A DNA stretch of 64,000 nucleotides from Sepiola atlantica (GCA_963556195.1 OY744519.1:31504908-31568907), one strand, 5' to 3'. Shown: positions 42,690 to 57,206, counted from the first letter of the stretch. Numbers and translations: made by a program. The notes: generated from the sequence alone by a model not told the origin.

Positions 42690-43495
42690 TTCTGGTGAAA
42701 GAAGAGTGGTTTTGTCTATAAGGAAGACTTTGGTGCACACGTTTGTTTCGGCTGGCGCCGCGTGTGTTTATTTTTGTTTTAATGAATAGGCATGAAAATG
42801 TGTGTGTATATTCGCGTGGCTGTTTTGCCAGTGAGAGAGAGTATGTATGAACTGTGTATATGCGTTCGGTGAGCGGCGTTTGTGTGACTCGCTGGGCTAC
42901 AGAAGTTTGTGAATTTTCTCGTTTGTCGAGAGCCTTTCAGTCCCGTAGGACACGACTGGATTGTGACATATGCACGTGTATTGTTTTTGAAAGAGAAATA
43001 GGAAAAAGGAGGAAAACGCTGTGTTTGGGTGTTTATACTACGCGCGATATCTGGAAGTGAATATCTCTTTCGTTTTGATTGGTTGAAAGAAACTTGAGCT
43101 TTTCTCTAATAAAAGAGTTTATGCGTAAAACTTAATTCACTTCTGCTTCTAAGAACAAAGTCAGTAGCGTCGAACGTCTGGGCCTAACACTCGGGAAAAT
43201 GGAGAATATCGGTATTAGCCTGATATCAAATAATCTACCCTAAGGTATAAGAGCAACTATGACGTGTGAGTATGGACTATGCTATAAATATGATATGTTA
43301 TGCATAATGTTGTGTTTACTTTCTTTTGTATTTGTATTTGTTAGGTGTAATAAATGCGTAAATTGTATTCGGCATTCCTTTTCGTATCTTAGTACTTTTA
43401 ATATTTCTGCTTGGGATCTCTAAAAAGTACATAGTTGTGAGGCAAATACCTTACCCCACAGTTATTTACATGGAACAAATACTGGTGACCCCAGA
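42690..43495 (+). repeat. Possible LTR with primer-site-like end
   Basis: AATAAA at 43349-43354 and TGGTGACCCC at 43483-43492, a string common at the primer-binding site of Gypsy-type LTR elements. I could not define the 5' edge or a second LTR, and there is no coding region. Weak call. Confidence 0.2.
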
Positions 43496-43831
43496 AGAGT
43501 TGCCATCTAGAACTGATAAATGCCCCCGAAATTGGTAAAAATTGCATTTTCCCTAAAATATCTAAAAAAAATACATTCGTCAATTTACTCCGTAATATCA
43601 AACAAGAGTTGTTATTAACTTTATTCAAGTTTTAATGATCGCAGGGGAAGATAACTCGTGCTTTATTCATTTTCTATCTGACTTGTTTATTTATTTATTA
43701 TTATTTTTGTTACCTTCTTTCCTACAAGTAAGTTGTCTTAGAGTAAATGATAATGCTATATACCAGTGTATAGTGTAATCCTCACCACCACGTAGACCTG
43801 TTGTAGTCTATATATCATTTTTTGTATAACT
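43496..43831. other. No recognised feature
   Basis: AT-rich spacer. Confidence 0.35.
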
Positions 43832-43915
43832 CACGAGGGGTGGCTCAGTGGCAAAGTGTTCGCTTTGCGTGTTAGATGCTTCGCATCGAAAATTTGTATA
43901 TGTGCTTATTCCGGC
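43832..43915 (+). repeat. tRNA-derived SINE fragment
   Basis: TGGCTCAGTGG is a good pol III A box, and the D-loop/anticodon-like arms TTCGCTTTGCGTGTTAGATG follow. The B box is degraded (GCATCGAAAATTTG). Not a functional tRNA. Confidence 0.45.
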
Positions 43916-44240
43916 GTTGTTTTTAGTCGCCTTGAATTTCGACCTTGCAAATGGATTTTAAAAAATGGCGTACAAAAGAAGTGAGGTTTTGGATTGTGCA
44001 ACACTTGCTTTACTATAGACTACTCGTTGCGCAGGCATCCTTTTGAAGTAGGTATCCGGAGCAGAAGAATTCATTTCGTCCATTTTGGTATGTGTGTTGG
44101 ATATGCGTTTCTGTGATCGCTTAATGGTGCGACTTATAAAGAGCTCGGATGAAACCAAATATCAACATATGATGAATGTTGGATTTTTTTTTCATGCTAT
44201 ATCCCAAGAATTGAGAAAAAGTGTTACATCCCGCGAAAAA
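43916..44240. other. No recognised feature
   Basis: A 66-codon reverse frame has no motif. Confidence 0.35.
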
Positions 44241-44245
44241 TGTCT

Positions 44246-44580
44246 GTAAAAACTGCAACTTAAAAACCGGAACTCAAAAACTGGAACTCAAAAACCGCAA
44301 CTCAAAAACCGCAACTTAAAAACCGCAACTCAAAAAACCGCAACTCAAAAACCGGAACTCAAAAACCGCAACTTAAAAACCGCAACTCAAAAACCGACAC
44401 TCAAAAACCGAAACTCAAAAACCGAAACTCAAAAACCGCAACTTAAAAACCGCAACTTAAAAACCGCAACTCAAAAACCGCAACTCAAAAACCGACACTC
44501 AAAAACCGCAACTCAAAAACCGCAACTCAAAAACCGCAAATGAAAAACCGCAACTCAAAAACCGCAACTCAAAAACCGCA
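44246..44580 (+). repeat. 14-bp minisatellite (CTCAAAAACCGCAA)n
   Basis: About two dozen units with CTC/CTT, GCAA/GGAA/GAAA/GACA variation arranged in short runs. Directly abuts repeat R. Confidence 0.95.
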
Positions 44581-44584
44581 AGGA

Positions 44585-44830
44585 GAGTAGAAGGTGGACC
44601 TTGGGTTTACTTTCGGTTGCCTTGTAATTCTCCCTTTCCTTATTTTGTCCTTTAGCCCCCACATTTCATGAGCGATGTTTCTGACAAAGGGAGAACAATT
44701 GCTGTTTTCTGCTTCGGAATCTATTCATCTAACATTTATCGTTGGCTAGTTTGTTTTTTTTATCTTGAAGTGGTATATTTTTAGCTCCTAACACCAAGTA
44801 GCTTCATTCGTTGTCATGATCGATTTCCAT
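44585..44830 (-). repeat. Interspersed repeat R, copy 2
   Basis: Inverse of 1986-2240, well conserved (CCTTATTTTGTCCTTTAG, GGGAGAACAATTGCTGTTTT). Confidence 0.75.
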
Positions 44831-44984
44831 TAAAAAAACTTCTGCAACGCCTATTTCTTTCAACGTGATTTCATGGATATTTGCTGACTAAGTACACAAA
44901 AGTGTATCCTTTACGTGAAAATGATAAAACTCTATTGTGATAATATTTTACACAACCTGGAGCACTGTAGTCCACCGGGTTATA

Positions 44985-45165
44985 GACACGGTTACCCTCT
45001 AAAAAATGTCACCTATCGAATCTTTAATAAAATTCACAATCCTTTCTGCAATCCAGTCATAGTTGATACAAACAAACTTCAATCTATGTCTGACTTGTCC
45101 ACCATGTTTCAGTTATAAATGTCCAACAGTCTTTTTCTAATCGTCGTTCAATGATAAGCACATCT
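44985..45165 (-). repeat. Repeat N, inverted copy
   Basis: Reverse of the 58672 copy (TTCACAATCCTTTCTGCAAT, CCAACAGTCTTTTTCTAATC). The start-to-stop frame here is chance. Confidence 0.65.
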
Positions 45166-45399
45166 GGATATGACGTGCAAAATTTTTAACGGCTCTGACA
45201 CACTTCTCTCTTGGCACTAACCTGTTTTTTTGTTTTCTTTAATTGCTGTCTTCAGTTCAGGAATAGTCCGAGGATTGTTTTGTTTGACATTATCTTTGAG
45301 ATAACCCCACAAATAAAATAAAAAAATTGGGGGGGGGGTATGGTCTGGTGAGTGTGAATCTCATTCACGATCATACCACCTACTGATGAGACAATCACC

Positions 45400-45575
45400 A
45401 AAGTTGCCCCATCTCATTGAACGGCGATAACACAAAGACTGTTGGACATTCATGACTGAATCTTGATTGACAAGTTAGACAAAAACTGAAGTTATACCAA
45501 ATATGATTGGACTACAGAAAAGATTGTAAATTTTATTAACGATCTCATGGGTGGATGACATGGGGATCACCCTTT
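45400..45575 (+). repeat. Repeat N copy
   Basis: ATCTCATTGAACGGCGATAA, CCAAATATGATTGGACT, TTATTAACGATCTCATGGG, GGATCACCC. Confidence 0.7.
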
Positions 45576-45689
45576 ATTAATTCAAAACAATTTACGACAT
45601 AGTCAGTCAAGGACATAACCATCTCTCTTATTTATTCTAAGTTAAGCCCCACCAGTCTATCTGGTTCTTACCTCGGCTATCATCTCGAC

Positions 45690-45800
45690 CCAGGTGGACA
45701 AATCAGGCAATGCTGAAGTTTATTTGTACCAGATATGGTTGGATTGCTAAAAGGATTGTGGATTTTATTAACGATTCCATGTGTGACATTAAAATATAAC
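45690..45800 (+). repeat. Repeat N, second half only
   Basis: CTGAAGTTTATTTGTACCAG, ATATGGTTGGATTGC, TTATTAACGATTCCATG. An ACAGGGTGTTCC mariner-style end lies at about 45866. Confidence 0.65.
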
Positions 45801-45809
45801 CATGTGTTA

Positions 45810-46372
45810 TAATTGTAATCACAAAAATGACATACTTTACATATCTTTACAGTTGTGCTAAACAGGGTGTTCCTTATACAGAGACGCATTTGGGCTCTTT
45901 AGCATGTAATTCTAAAATATTTCAAATCAACTGAAAAAGAACATATTGCTATAGTGAAAACTCTACAAAAAATAGAGGTGAAAAGCTAACGATATTTGAT
46001 ATCCCGGCTCTTATGTTTTTAGCGACGCATGTGTTCGTGTCAATCGTCCCCGCATAGGTTGTCGCCATTTTTGCGTGTTGATACGAGTATAACTGTCAAC
46101 CATATGTTATGCTCCGTTGTTACTGTTAGATAACGAAGGGGGCACGGGATGGAGAGGGCCCTAAAAGATGGGGGTGGGGATGTTAAAGCGGAAGTCAGGA
46201 AAATCACGTCACTTCCGTTTGGAGAGCGGTCTTTCTCTTAGACCTGCGACCAGCCGACCAATAAGATGCAAGAAACGAAGCTGTCCCTGCCCGCCCGAGA
46301 TAATGTGGGCACAGGTAGCCAAAAGTCGGACTGCCTTCTGTATGTTAGAGTATCTCTTCCTCCAGTTTATTT

Positions 46373-46375
<3 letters not shown>
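45810..46375. other. GC-richer stretch with promoter-like sites
   Basis: Within 46189-46262: CGGAAGT (46189-46195), TCACGTCA (46204-46211), ACTTCCG (46211-46217) and CCAAT (46258-46262), i.e. two ETS-type sites, a CRE-like site and a CCAAT box. No linked coding exon is recognised. Confidence 0.3.
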
Positions 46376-46450
<75 letters not shown>

Positions 46451-46452
46451 GA
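46376..46452. repeat. (CT)n array
   Basis: Pure CT with one TT slip. Confidence 0.95.
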
Positions 46453-46454
46453 CA

Positions 46455-47955
<1,501 letters not shown>

Positions 47956-48049
47956 CCAAACTAATGCACACACAGGATAAAATGGACGTTACCAATTACC
48001 GTCGGACTACCAGCCTCTTACAAAAATATTTGGATTCCTAAACAATTTG

Positions 48050-48398
48050 AGTATTGTTCTTTTTCAAACATTCATTTCCAAAATAACAGCTGTTTTTATT
48101 TTTGTTTTGACGTGTTTTTGGACATCATCACCCCTGACTTTACGCTCTCATCTCAACATAAGACTCTTTACCTTTTGGCCCTTATTTTGTTTTTATTTTG
48201 TTTTATTTTATGTAAAATTTTCAAACTTAAATGTTGCCGATAATATTTACAATTACATTGTCGGCTTTTCCCTATCCTCTGATGAGAAGAGTTTATCTTT
48301 GAACATCCATGGATTAAGGATATGAAGCTCCTTGCTCTGAACTTTTGATGTTCTAATAAATATTGTATCGTTACAATTTTTTATTCTCATCTTTCATC

Positions 48399-48400
<2 letters not shown>
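48050..48400 (+). repeat. PLE-type terminal unit
   Basis: Contains the ribozyme candidate at 48273 and ends AATAAATATTGTA..TTTTTATTCTCATC, which recurs within the palindrome at 50411-50466. Followed by (TA)n 48401-48460. Confidence 0.6.
48273..48322 (+). ncRNA. Hammerhead-like, one defect in GAAA
   Basis: Helix I TATCCT (48273-48278) with AGGATA (48317-48322) is perfect. CTGATGA (48279-48285), helix II GAAGA-GTTTA-TCTTT five pairs, then GAAC in place of GAAA (48301-48304), a palindromic helix III region and UA cleavage site. Probably inactivated by the GAAA change. Confidence 0.55.

Positions 48401-48460
<60 letters not shown>
48401..48460. repeat. (TA)n array
   Basis: Between convergent ribozyme candidates at 48273 and 48481. 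Confidence 0.95.
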
Positions 48461-48463
<3 letters not shown>

Positions 48464-48480
48464 GATAATATAACAATTCT

Positions 48481-48534
48481 TATCCACAGGCACATATGTT
48501 TCATCCTTTTTACCGGGAGTCATCAGTGTGGAGG
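48481..48534 (-). ncRNA. Hammerhead ribozyme candidate, family B
   Basis: Reverse strand helix I TCCACA/TGTGGA (six perfect pairs), CTGATGA (48520-48526), helix II TCC..GGA, GAAA (48499-48502), palindromic ACATATGT. The cleavage triplet reads GCC (48489-48491), so U16.1 is lost. 3' side faces (TA)n. Confidence 0.5.
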
Positions 48535-48539
48535 ATGAT

Positions 48540-48980
48540 TTCTCTGCTTGTCAGACGATTTGAAACCCTCACACTCAAGTATACTCGGTGTATACCTTTC
48601 CCAAGACGGGTAAAATTACTTCCTCGAACAGAACAGTTTTGTCTAACTTTAATGTCCTTTTGCAAAGATTTAAATCAAGATATAATGGATAAACTTCTAT
48701 GCAAATCAGATATATTTGAATTTTCAAATGAGAAGCTCTGCTCATATTATGTCTCCTAAAAACAATACTTTGAAGAAACTGAAATTTGGGGAATATTTAT
48801 TAATTGATGTCTCAATACTCATTGTTAAAATTTCACAAAAATCAGAGCTATCTGAATTTAACCCCTTTGCATGAAAATATATTCAACTATATGTATCCCA
48901 CAATTGGATCCATTACGCCTAGCAGCTGTGTTCCAAAATTCATAATGATCGATTAATTAGTTTGGGAGTGAATCCTGTAC
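48540..48980. other. No recognised feature
   Basis: An 87-codon forward frame (48496-48759) starts inside the ribozyme unit and has no motif. Confidence 0.35.
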
Positions 48981-48983
48981 ATT

Positions 48984-49003
48984 AGATAGATAGATAGATA
49001 GAT

Positions 49004-49048
<45 letters not shown>

Positions 49049-49093
49049 GAGAGAGATAGAGAGAGAGATGGATATATATATATATATATATAT

Positions 49094-49136
<43 letters not shown>
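48984..49136. repeat. (GATA)n(GA)n(TA)n(GATA)n compound array
   Basis: Four unit types in series. Confidence 0.95.
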
Positions 49137-49137
<1 letters not shown>

Positions 49138-49338
49138 GTCTTCATTCCATGAGTCGCTGATGATTTGAAATGGGTTGTAAAAGCCTTTTCGAAACAGAAA
49201 AGGTTCACCCGTGTCAATGAAACCATGATGCATTTCTGCAATATGTAATGTATAGTTTTTAAATAAATAATTTGTATTTTAGCTCTCGCATTCTTACGAT
49301 CGAGCACTTTATTGGTTTCTTTTCAACATACCTCGACG

Positions 49339-49340
<2 letters not shown>

Positions 49341-49388
<48 letters not shown>
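49341..49388. repeat. (TA)n array
   Basis: Pure TA. 49137-49340 to its left holds nothing recognised. Confidence 0.95.
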
Positions 49389-49391
<3 letters not shown>

Positions 49392-50260
49392 GATTACCCT
49401 AGGTATTCTTTACACTACTCACGCCCCTCACAAAAAGCGGATAATATACACGGCTCTCATTCAGGTTGGTATACAACGCTGAATGGAGACGGGAAACTGT
49501 CGTAGCGTAATTCAGCACTTCATATCTGCCCGCTTTGTCGCTGTAAATCTTTATAAAACTCTATACGAAATGTAAATCGACAAATGATTGCTGAAAGGGC
49601 GGGTTTGCAGCAGCAGCAGCAGCGGCCCAAGTCCAGTATTTGACGACTTAATGAAAAGACAACAAGGATAACAAGTGGCGAGCGACTTGCAGGGGGTCGG
49701 GAAGAGTGTGCATATTATCGGGGAAGGAGCGGAAGTAGGGGAGTAAGTGCAGGGATATGTTGATCTTCAGTCTCGTCTCAATCTTACACTTCCGGTGGCG
49801 CTGGAACGCATTTTATGCAGTTCATAAACGTATAACATCATTCTGTGTTTGTAAGGCGTTCTGGTGATCAACCCTACTGCGTCGTTAAATGGACTCTTCT
49901 CGACACTATGAATAATGATAATGGACATCACTGGTACTAACGGACAGAGTCGCTATGACCAAGTCAGAATCATTCTTTAACAACCCATTACTTCTGTACT
50001 TTCTGTTAATACATTATCTTGCTAACTCTACCTCCTTGTTGTCTTATTTATTTCCGACTATTTAAAGCCTCAATATAGGAGGATAGTTAGAACATATAAT
50101 GGTCATTCCCTATAGTATGGTCACTTATTCTTTACAATAAAAGGTTTGGGGGCGTTATTCCCAAAACAACTTATTTTCTATTGAAATCATGATATAATCA
50201 TTTGTTTAAGTAAAGAAAACTTAAGAGATTGGTGTAGTTTGCTTGAAGCATCGTGCGTAG

Positions 50261-50263
<3 letters not shown>
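49389..50263. other. Unannotated; short (GCA)n
   Basis: Six GCA triplets at about 49606-49624 and an ACTTCCGG site near 49788. No open frame of interest. Confidence 0.4.
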
Positions 50264-50352
<89 letters not shown>

Positions 50353-50495
50353 TATTGAAATGAGTGATGAGAGTAAAAATTGGAAAAAGTATATTTATTA
50401 AATCATCATTTGATGATTTAATAAATATTGTAGTTTTTTTCCATTTTTATTCTCATCACTCATTTCCTTATAAAATGTTATTTTTATCTATATTA

Positions 50496-50582
<87 letters not shown>
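50264..50582. repeat. Large palindrome with mirrored microsatellites
   Basis: Order: (TA)n 50264-50318, (GA)n 50319-50348, an arm GAAATGAGTGATGAGAG to AAATCATCA centred near 50409, its inverse to CTCATCACTCATTTC at 50466, then (CT)n about 50495-50511 and (TA)n 50512-50582. The arm matches the end of the 48050 PLE-type unit. Confidence 0.8.
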
Positions 50583-50586
<4 letters not shown>

Positions 50587-50587
50587 C

Positions 50588-50740
<153 letters not shown>

Positions 50741-50744
50741 CTTG

Positions 50745-51083
50745 GCTAAGAGAACTTTCATTCTGTATTTGCTTCAACACCAGACGAATTAAAAACACAA
50801 AAGTAGAGTTTATTTTTTTAAAAAAAAAGGTATTTTACTGTATCTTTATTTGCAATATATCTTGAAGTATATATTGGAAAATTAAATTTAAAATAGAAAT
50901 AAATTAATAAAACAAAATTGCATTTTATGGCTTTCTAACGACTTATTATTTTTAATAATTCAAATTTCATATATATACATTGTTTATCGTATTTTCTGGG
51001 AATATTCAAACCAAAAGTCAATATGGCCGCCTGTATTTTCCCGCCAGTCAACAAAATTATGTTGATTCGTATAACTCTAGTTA
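50745..51083. other. AT-rich, one E2F/YY1-like patch
   Basis: ATATGGCCGCC and TTTTCCCGCC near 51020-51043. No gene recognised. Confidence 0.35.
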
Positions 51084-51453
51084 CTCCCGGCTTAGATTTT
51101 CTTGGCCTTTTGGCTAAGATCAAAGTGTAGTATCTGTTCCGATGGATACTGCACCCCATACTGGTGTTGTCTTGGCCTTCATGTCTTGATTTACGCCAGT
51201 CAATGGGTCTGTCCTGTGCAGTGCTGGGAGGTCCACCTTCCCAGGCTTTGCCTCCCCTCTTTGGGGAGGAGTAAGTTCATTGCTTACTGCCTGAGGCGCC
51301 CCTACCGGGGAATGCCGACGGGGCTGCCCAGACAATTTTTAAACCCCACTTTCCCGACCCGACCTTGGGTCACATCTTACGTGTGGGAGTAAGATAAAAA
51401 CTGGCCTTGTGCCTAACTACTGGAGAGGAGTAAATCAATACTCCCGGCTTAGA
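51084..51453 (+). mobile_element. Full-length U2-headed SINE with 15-bp TSD
   Basis: TACTCCCGGCTTAGA flanks the element at 51084-51098 and 51439-51453. The 340-bp element begins TTTTCTTGGCCTTTTGGCTA, then AGATCAAAGTGTAGTATC and TGTTC, about 40 nt matching the 5' end of U2 snRNA apart from one extra A. A linker follows (ATACTGCACCCCAT), then the body (CTGAGGCGCCCCTACCGGGG) and a tail ending GAGGAGTAAATCAA. Part of the body after CAATTTTT is deleted relative to 18393. U2 lacks an internal pol III promoter, so how it is transcribed is unclear. Confidence 0.92.
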
Positions 51454-52328
51454 AATATATATAACAAATTCGGAATTTACGCCAGTAAACTCGAAAATTA
51501 CCCCGAAATCTCTATAAATTTCCAAACCGGAAGTAACTAAAGTTACTATGAATATTTATTAAATAATAAATATTTATAGTATTTTCCTTATTATCGGTAA
51601 AATTACTGTTTCATATCTCCATTCCTTCATATTTGACTGAATTATCCCCCCTTTCGGAAATCTTTAATGGTTCAATATTGACGCCGTGATGACAGATGGT
51701 TTCTCTAATGATATGCTTTCCTGAAATTTTCCTTCGGATCTTTTTACAAATAACATCCTGGATTTTAACCCTTTGAACATTCGTCACGTTCAAAACTATA
51801 TATTTTGAAGGGTGGCTGATGACCATAGTGTTAGTCCTGTTGATTTTTAATCTTATTTTATCCGTGCGATGACCCCTATTTTTATTTTTTTATTTTTATG
51901 TTTTAGACTAAGGGTTCTGAAGAAAGAATCTTGTACTTTATACGAAAAAAACTTCCTTGATAATTTGTTTTCTATACAGTTTTTTCTGGAAACAATTTTA
52001 AATCCGTTGTTTTGGATAAAACTTATAATAAAATGATATAAAAATTAAAAAAATCTTGAAATAAATACATTTATAAGCTCTATTTAATTGTTAAATATCG
52101 AGCTTGTAAACCAATCTAAACTATGAAAATTCAATTTATATTATCATAATCTTTTATATAAAAATTATTAATAATAAAAGGTGCTGTTCAACCTTTATTC
52201 TTTTATAGGTATTTATTTTAGACGATAAGATCCTGGGTACAACCTTAAAGTGCATCCGGTAATGATGCCCCAATTTAGGGTGTGTGGACTTACTCCTTAG
52301 TTATCAGTACTCCCAGGTCCACTCTGAC

Positions 52329-52331
<3 letters not shown>
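51454..52331. other. No recognised feature
   Basis: AT-rich; a 71-codon reverse frame lacks motifs. Confidence 0.4.

Positions 52332-52376
<45 letters not shown>
52332..52376. repeat. (TA)n array
   Basis: Pure TA. Confidence 0.95.
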
Positions 52377-52380
<4 letters not shown>

Positions 52381-52585
52381 AAAGAAGCTTTGAGTTATTT
52401 TAAACAAAAAGACAAAAAAAAAGGAAAATGCAGTTTACATTCCCAGAGAAACTAACTAAATCCAAAATAGTGTAGACTTAACATTTGTTGGAAAATTCAT
52501 AAATAAATAATATATAATAGTAAGTAAATAAAATAAAAAGGGGGATTAAGTATCTAACAGTGAAACAAATGTATATATATAAAAT

Positions 52586-52950
52586 AATAGAAAGTTACAT
52601 TCCAGTAACCATGTCTTTAATCACCTTTCAAAATTCAAATACTTGACAGACCGTTTCGTGGATACATGAACATATAATATATAATGTATCTTTTGTTGGC
52701 TTCGTTAATATTTAATATTAGTCTAATTGAGTAAAACGAACCTCGTGTTCTTCTTTTGAAACTACATTTATTAATCATTATGTGAGTGCTGTTGTTGTTT
52801 TTTGTGTTTTATGTTTCTGGATACGATTTTTTAAACTTATATTATGGTTGTTCGTGTGTCGACGAAACAGCCCGTCAGGTATTAGAATTTTGCAAGGTAA
52901 ATAAAATCATGGTTACTGGAATCTACTGTTCTATTGTCTATTAATACATG
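52586..52950. repeat. Inverted PLE-type arms with ribozyme 3' halves
   Basis: Left arm (52586-52661, reverse) and right arm (52852-52942, forward) share GAAAC..GTC, TATT.GAATTTTG.AAGG and ATGGTTACTGGAAT. GAAAC-GGTCT-GTC and GAAAC-AGCCC-GTC both fit helix III and the cleavage site. I find no valid CUGANGA upstream in either. Confidence 0.55.
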
Positions 52951-52999
52951 CTCTGACGTTTAAACATATAACATCCATTGAGCTTTAACCTTGAAATTC

Positions 53000-53002
<3 letters not shown>

Positions 53003-53055
<53 letters not shown>
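53003..53055. repeat. (TA)n array
   Basis: Pure TA. Confidence 0.95.
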
Positions 53056-53058
<3 letters not shown>

Positions 53059-53299
53059 GTCAGTTGAATTGGACTGTAAGGGGCGGTTATACGTACCGTT
53101 TTAGGTTTCGGAAATAATTTTTTCTTGGGGGTATCTGGATTTTGTCAACATTTCTCATATGCGTTTTTTTCATGTATTTTTTTCATGTATTTTGACTTGC
53201 TGTTACCTTTGTCAATAGTTCATTTTGAACTATTTCTATCCCCTTTACCCATGTATTTGGATCGAGGTGTTTTCTTCCTATTTGTACTAAATTAACAAG

Positions 53300-53375
53300 T
53301 TTACTGATGAGCAACAAACTTAAAGTAAAGATTGAGTATTTCTCTTTATTCTGCTGCGAAACGCGCGTAAGATGT
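53300..53375 (+). ncRNA. Hammerhead ribozyme candidate, long helix II
   Basis: CTGATGA (53304-53310), helix II ends GCAaCA / TGcTGC (one mismatch), GAAA (53358-53361), helix III C-GCGC-G with triplet GTA (53367-53369). GAAACGCGCGUH is the helix III of well-known compact hammerheads. Helix I does not pair convincingly. (TA)n at 53645 lies downstream. Confidence 0.55.
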
Positions 53376-53638
53376 AGAAAAAGCATTATATTTGAAAAAA
53401 AAGCAAGAAACATAAATAAATTTAAAAAATACGATGTAAGCATATTAAAAAAAAAATGTTTGTCTATGAGACAAAGAATAATTACAGCTATTCGCCGATA
53501 TATGAAAGTAGAGGGATTAAAATAACAGACGAAAGTATAGTTGTGGTCGTTCGCCGATATATGAAGATCAAGAAATTGAAAAACACAAGTGAAAGTTGTG
53601 GTTATGGATTGATTGTTCCTTTTGTCATTGGAATGCAC

Positions 53639-53640
<2 letters not shown>
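53376..53640. other. Short direct repeat
   Basis: TTCGCCGATATATGAA occurs near 53492 and 53550. The 151-codon reverse frame across this region is AT-rich with no motif. Confidence 0.4.
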
Positions 53641-53644
<4 letters not shown>

Positions 53645-53684
<40 letters not shown>

Positions 53685-53694
53685 GTGTGTGTGT
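53645..53694. repeat. (TA)n(GT)n array
   Basis: TA into a short GT run. Confidence 0.95.
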
Positions 53695-54466
53695 ATGTTT
53701 CGCTAAGTAGAATCGATTACACACTTGGATAAAGTTAATGCCTTTTTAAATGAGAACTTAATATGTCACAGTCATTAACTGCTGCATCAGCAAACGACAT
53801 ATGAATATTTGAAAAAAATAAACATTAAAGAAAAAATTAACATTAAATGCCGGATGAATCGTCGGTCGTTTTTTTATGTCTATTTTTAGCGGGAACGTTT
53901 TGTTTTATTTTATTTTCATATAATTTTCCCACGATTAGAAACATCTGAATTATATAAATGAAACTGCAAGCCTTGTTTCTTTTTTCTTTGTTTATTCTTT
54001 TCATTTATTTATTTGTTTATTAATTTATGAAAAATGACTTTGAATAACCAAGAGAGCGATTCTGGACAAATAACAGGAACCCCGTGGAAGCTTATTTCAG
54101 TAAAGCTCATCGGCCGTTATCAGGGTGACTTCAATCGTATATGACTGGTGCGAGAAGCCAACGTGAGTTGCACTGATGAACGAAAGAAGCAGAGAGAGTA
54201 CTAAAAAGTTGGGAATCTTAGATACTGGGCGAATAGACCCACTAGTTTATACAACGGTTAGTTGAGAATAACAGGAAATGAAAGGTCAGCCGGCGTCAAC
54301 TTGATGAAACCGAAGTGAGGATTGCTAGACTGTGGGAATTAATAGAAACGGGTGTGACATCACATGGTCAAAGAAAGAGTGGAAAAGAGAAGGGGACAGT
54401 CCGACAGTTTGGAGCATGCAGCACGTGGGCGTGTAAATTTATATGGGCTGACAATATATAATTAAT

Positions 54467-54468
<2 letters not shown>
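53695..54468. other. No recognised feature
   Basis: No repeat or coding signal supported. Confidence 0.4.
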
Positions 54469-54507
<39 letters not shown>

Positions 54508-54612
54508 ATCTCTCTCTCGCTATCTCTCTCGCTCTCTCTCTCTTCTCTCTCTCTCTTTATCCCTCTCTCGCTATCTCTCTCGCTCTCTCTCTTCTATCTC
54601 TCTCTCTCTCTC
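54469..54612. repeat. (CT)n compound array
   Basis: CT with TTAT and CGCTAT interruptions that themselves repeat. Confidence 0.95.

Positions 54613-56826
<2,214 letters not shown>

Positions 56827-56868
<42 letters not shown>
56827..56868. repeat. (TA)n array
   Basis: Pure TA, after a short CACACA. Confidence 0.95.
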
Positions 56869-56874
<6 letters not shown>

Positions 56875-57014
56875 CTAGCTACTGGAACAGTAAACAGTAG
56901 CAGAAACTCGCTCTGAAGCGAGCTGATAACAGAAGATATTGTTGTTTGAAAGAAACAGCTTACTTTGTGGGCTGGTATATATATATTTACTCGGCTGTTT
57001 TACTGATGGAATAC

Positions 57015-57052
57015 TTCATTTCAGCCTCCAGACAATGGCGGGTCATCAGGAG
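57015..57052 (-). ncRNA. Weak hammerhead-like motif
   Basis: Reverse strand CTGATGA (57043-57049), helix II CCgCC/GGaGG with unpaired bases, GAAA (57019-57022), but no helix I. Confidence 0.3.
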
Positions 57053-57132
57053 AGAATACGCACAGTTTCAGGGCTAAAACCAGAAGTCAAAAGGAAATAA
57101 TTGGTCGAAACAATAAAAGACGGTTAGTGAAA

Positions 57133-57206
57133 ATGAATGTCTTAATTCAGAAGTATTTAAGTCAATTTAAATATTGACTTAAATACTTCTGAATTAAGAC
57201 ATTCAT
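57133..57206. repeat. Perfect 34-bp inverted repeat, 6-nt loop
   Basis: Arms run from ATGAATGTCTTAATTCAG to AAGTCAAT and back without a mismatch, loop TTAAAT. Could extrude as a cruciform or be a precursor-like RNA hairpin; no conservation data. Confidence 0.9.

Noticed and set aside
43832..43915. Functional tRNA gene
   Set aside because: A box is good, but the B box and acceptor stem do not form.
45380..45410. Hammerhead at CTGATGAGACAATC
   Set aside because: No GAAA box downstream.
49150..49205. Hammerhead at CTGATGATTTGAAATG
   Set aside because: No helix I pairing and no consistent helix II or UH site, despite CTGATGA and GAAAC.
51099..51140. Functional U2 snRNA gene
   Set aside because: Only about 40 nt of U2 is present, followed by SINE body; the Sm site and the rest of U2 are missing.
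53183..53638. 151-codon reverse frame as a gene
   Set aside because: AT-driven hydrophobic composition, overlaps a ribozyme candidate, no motif.
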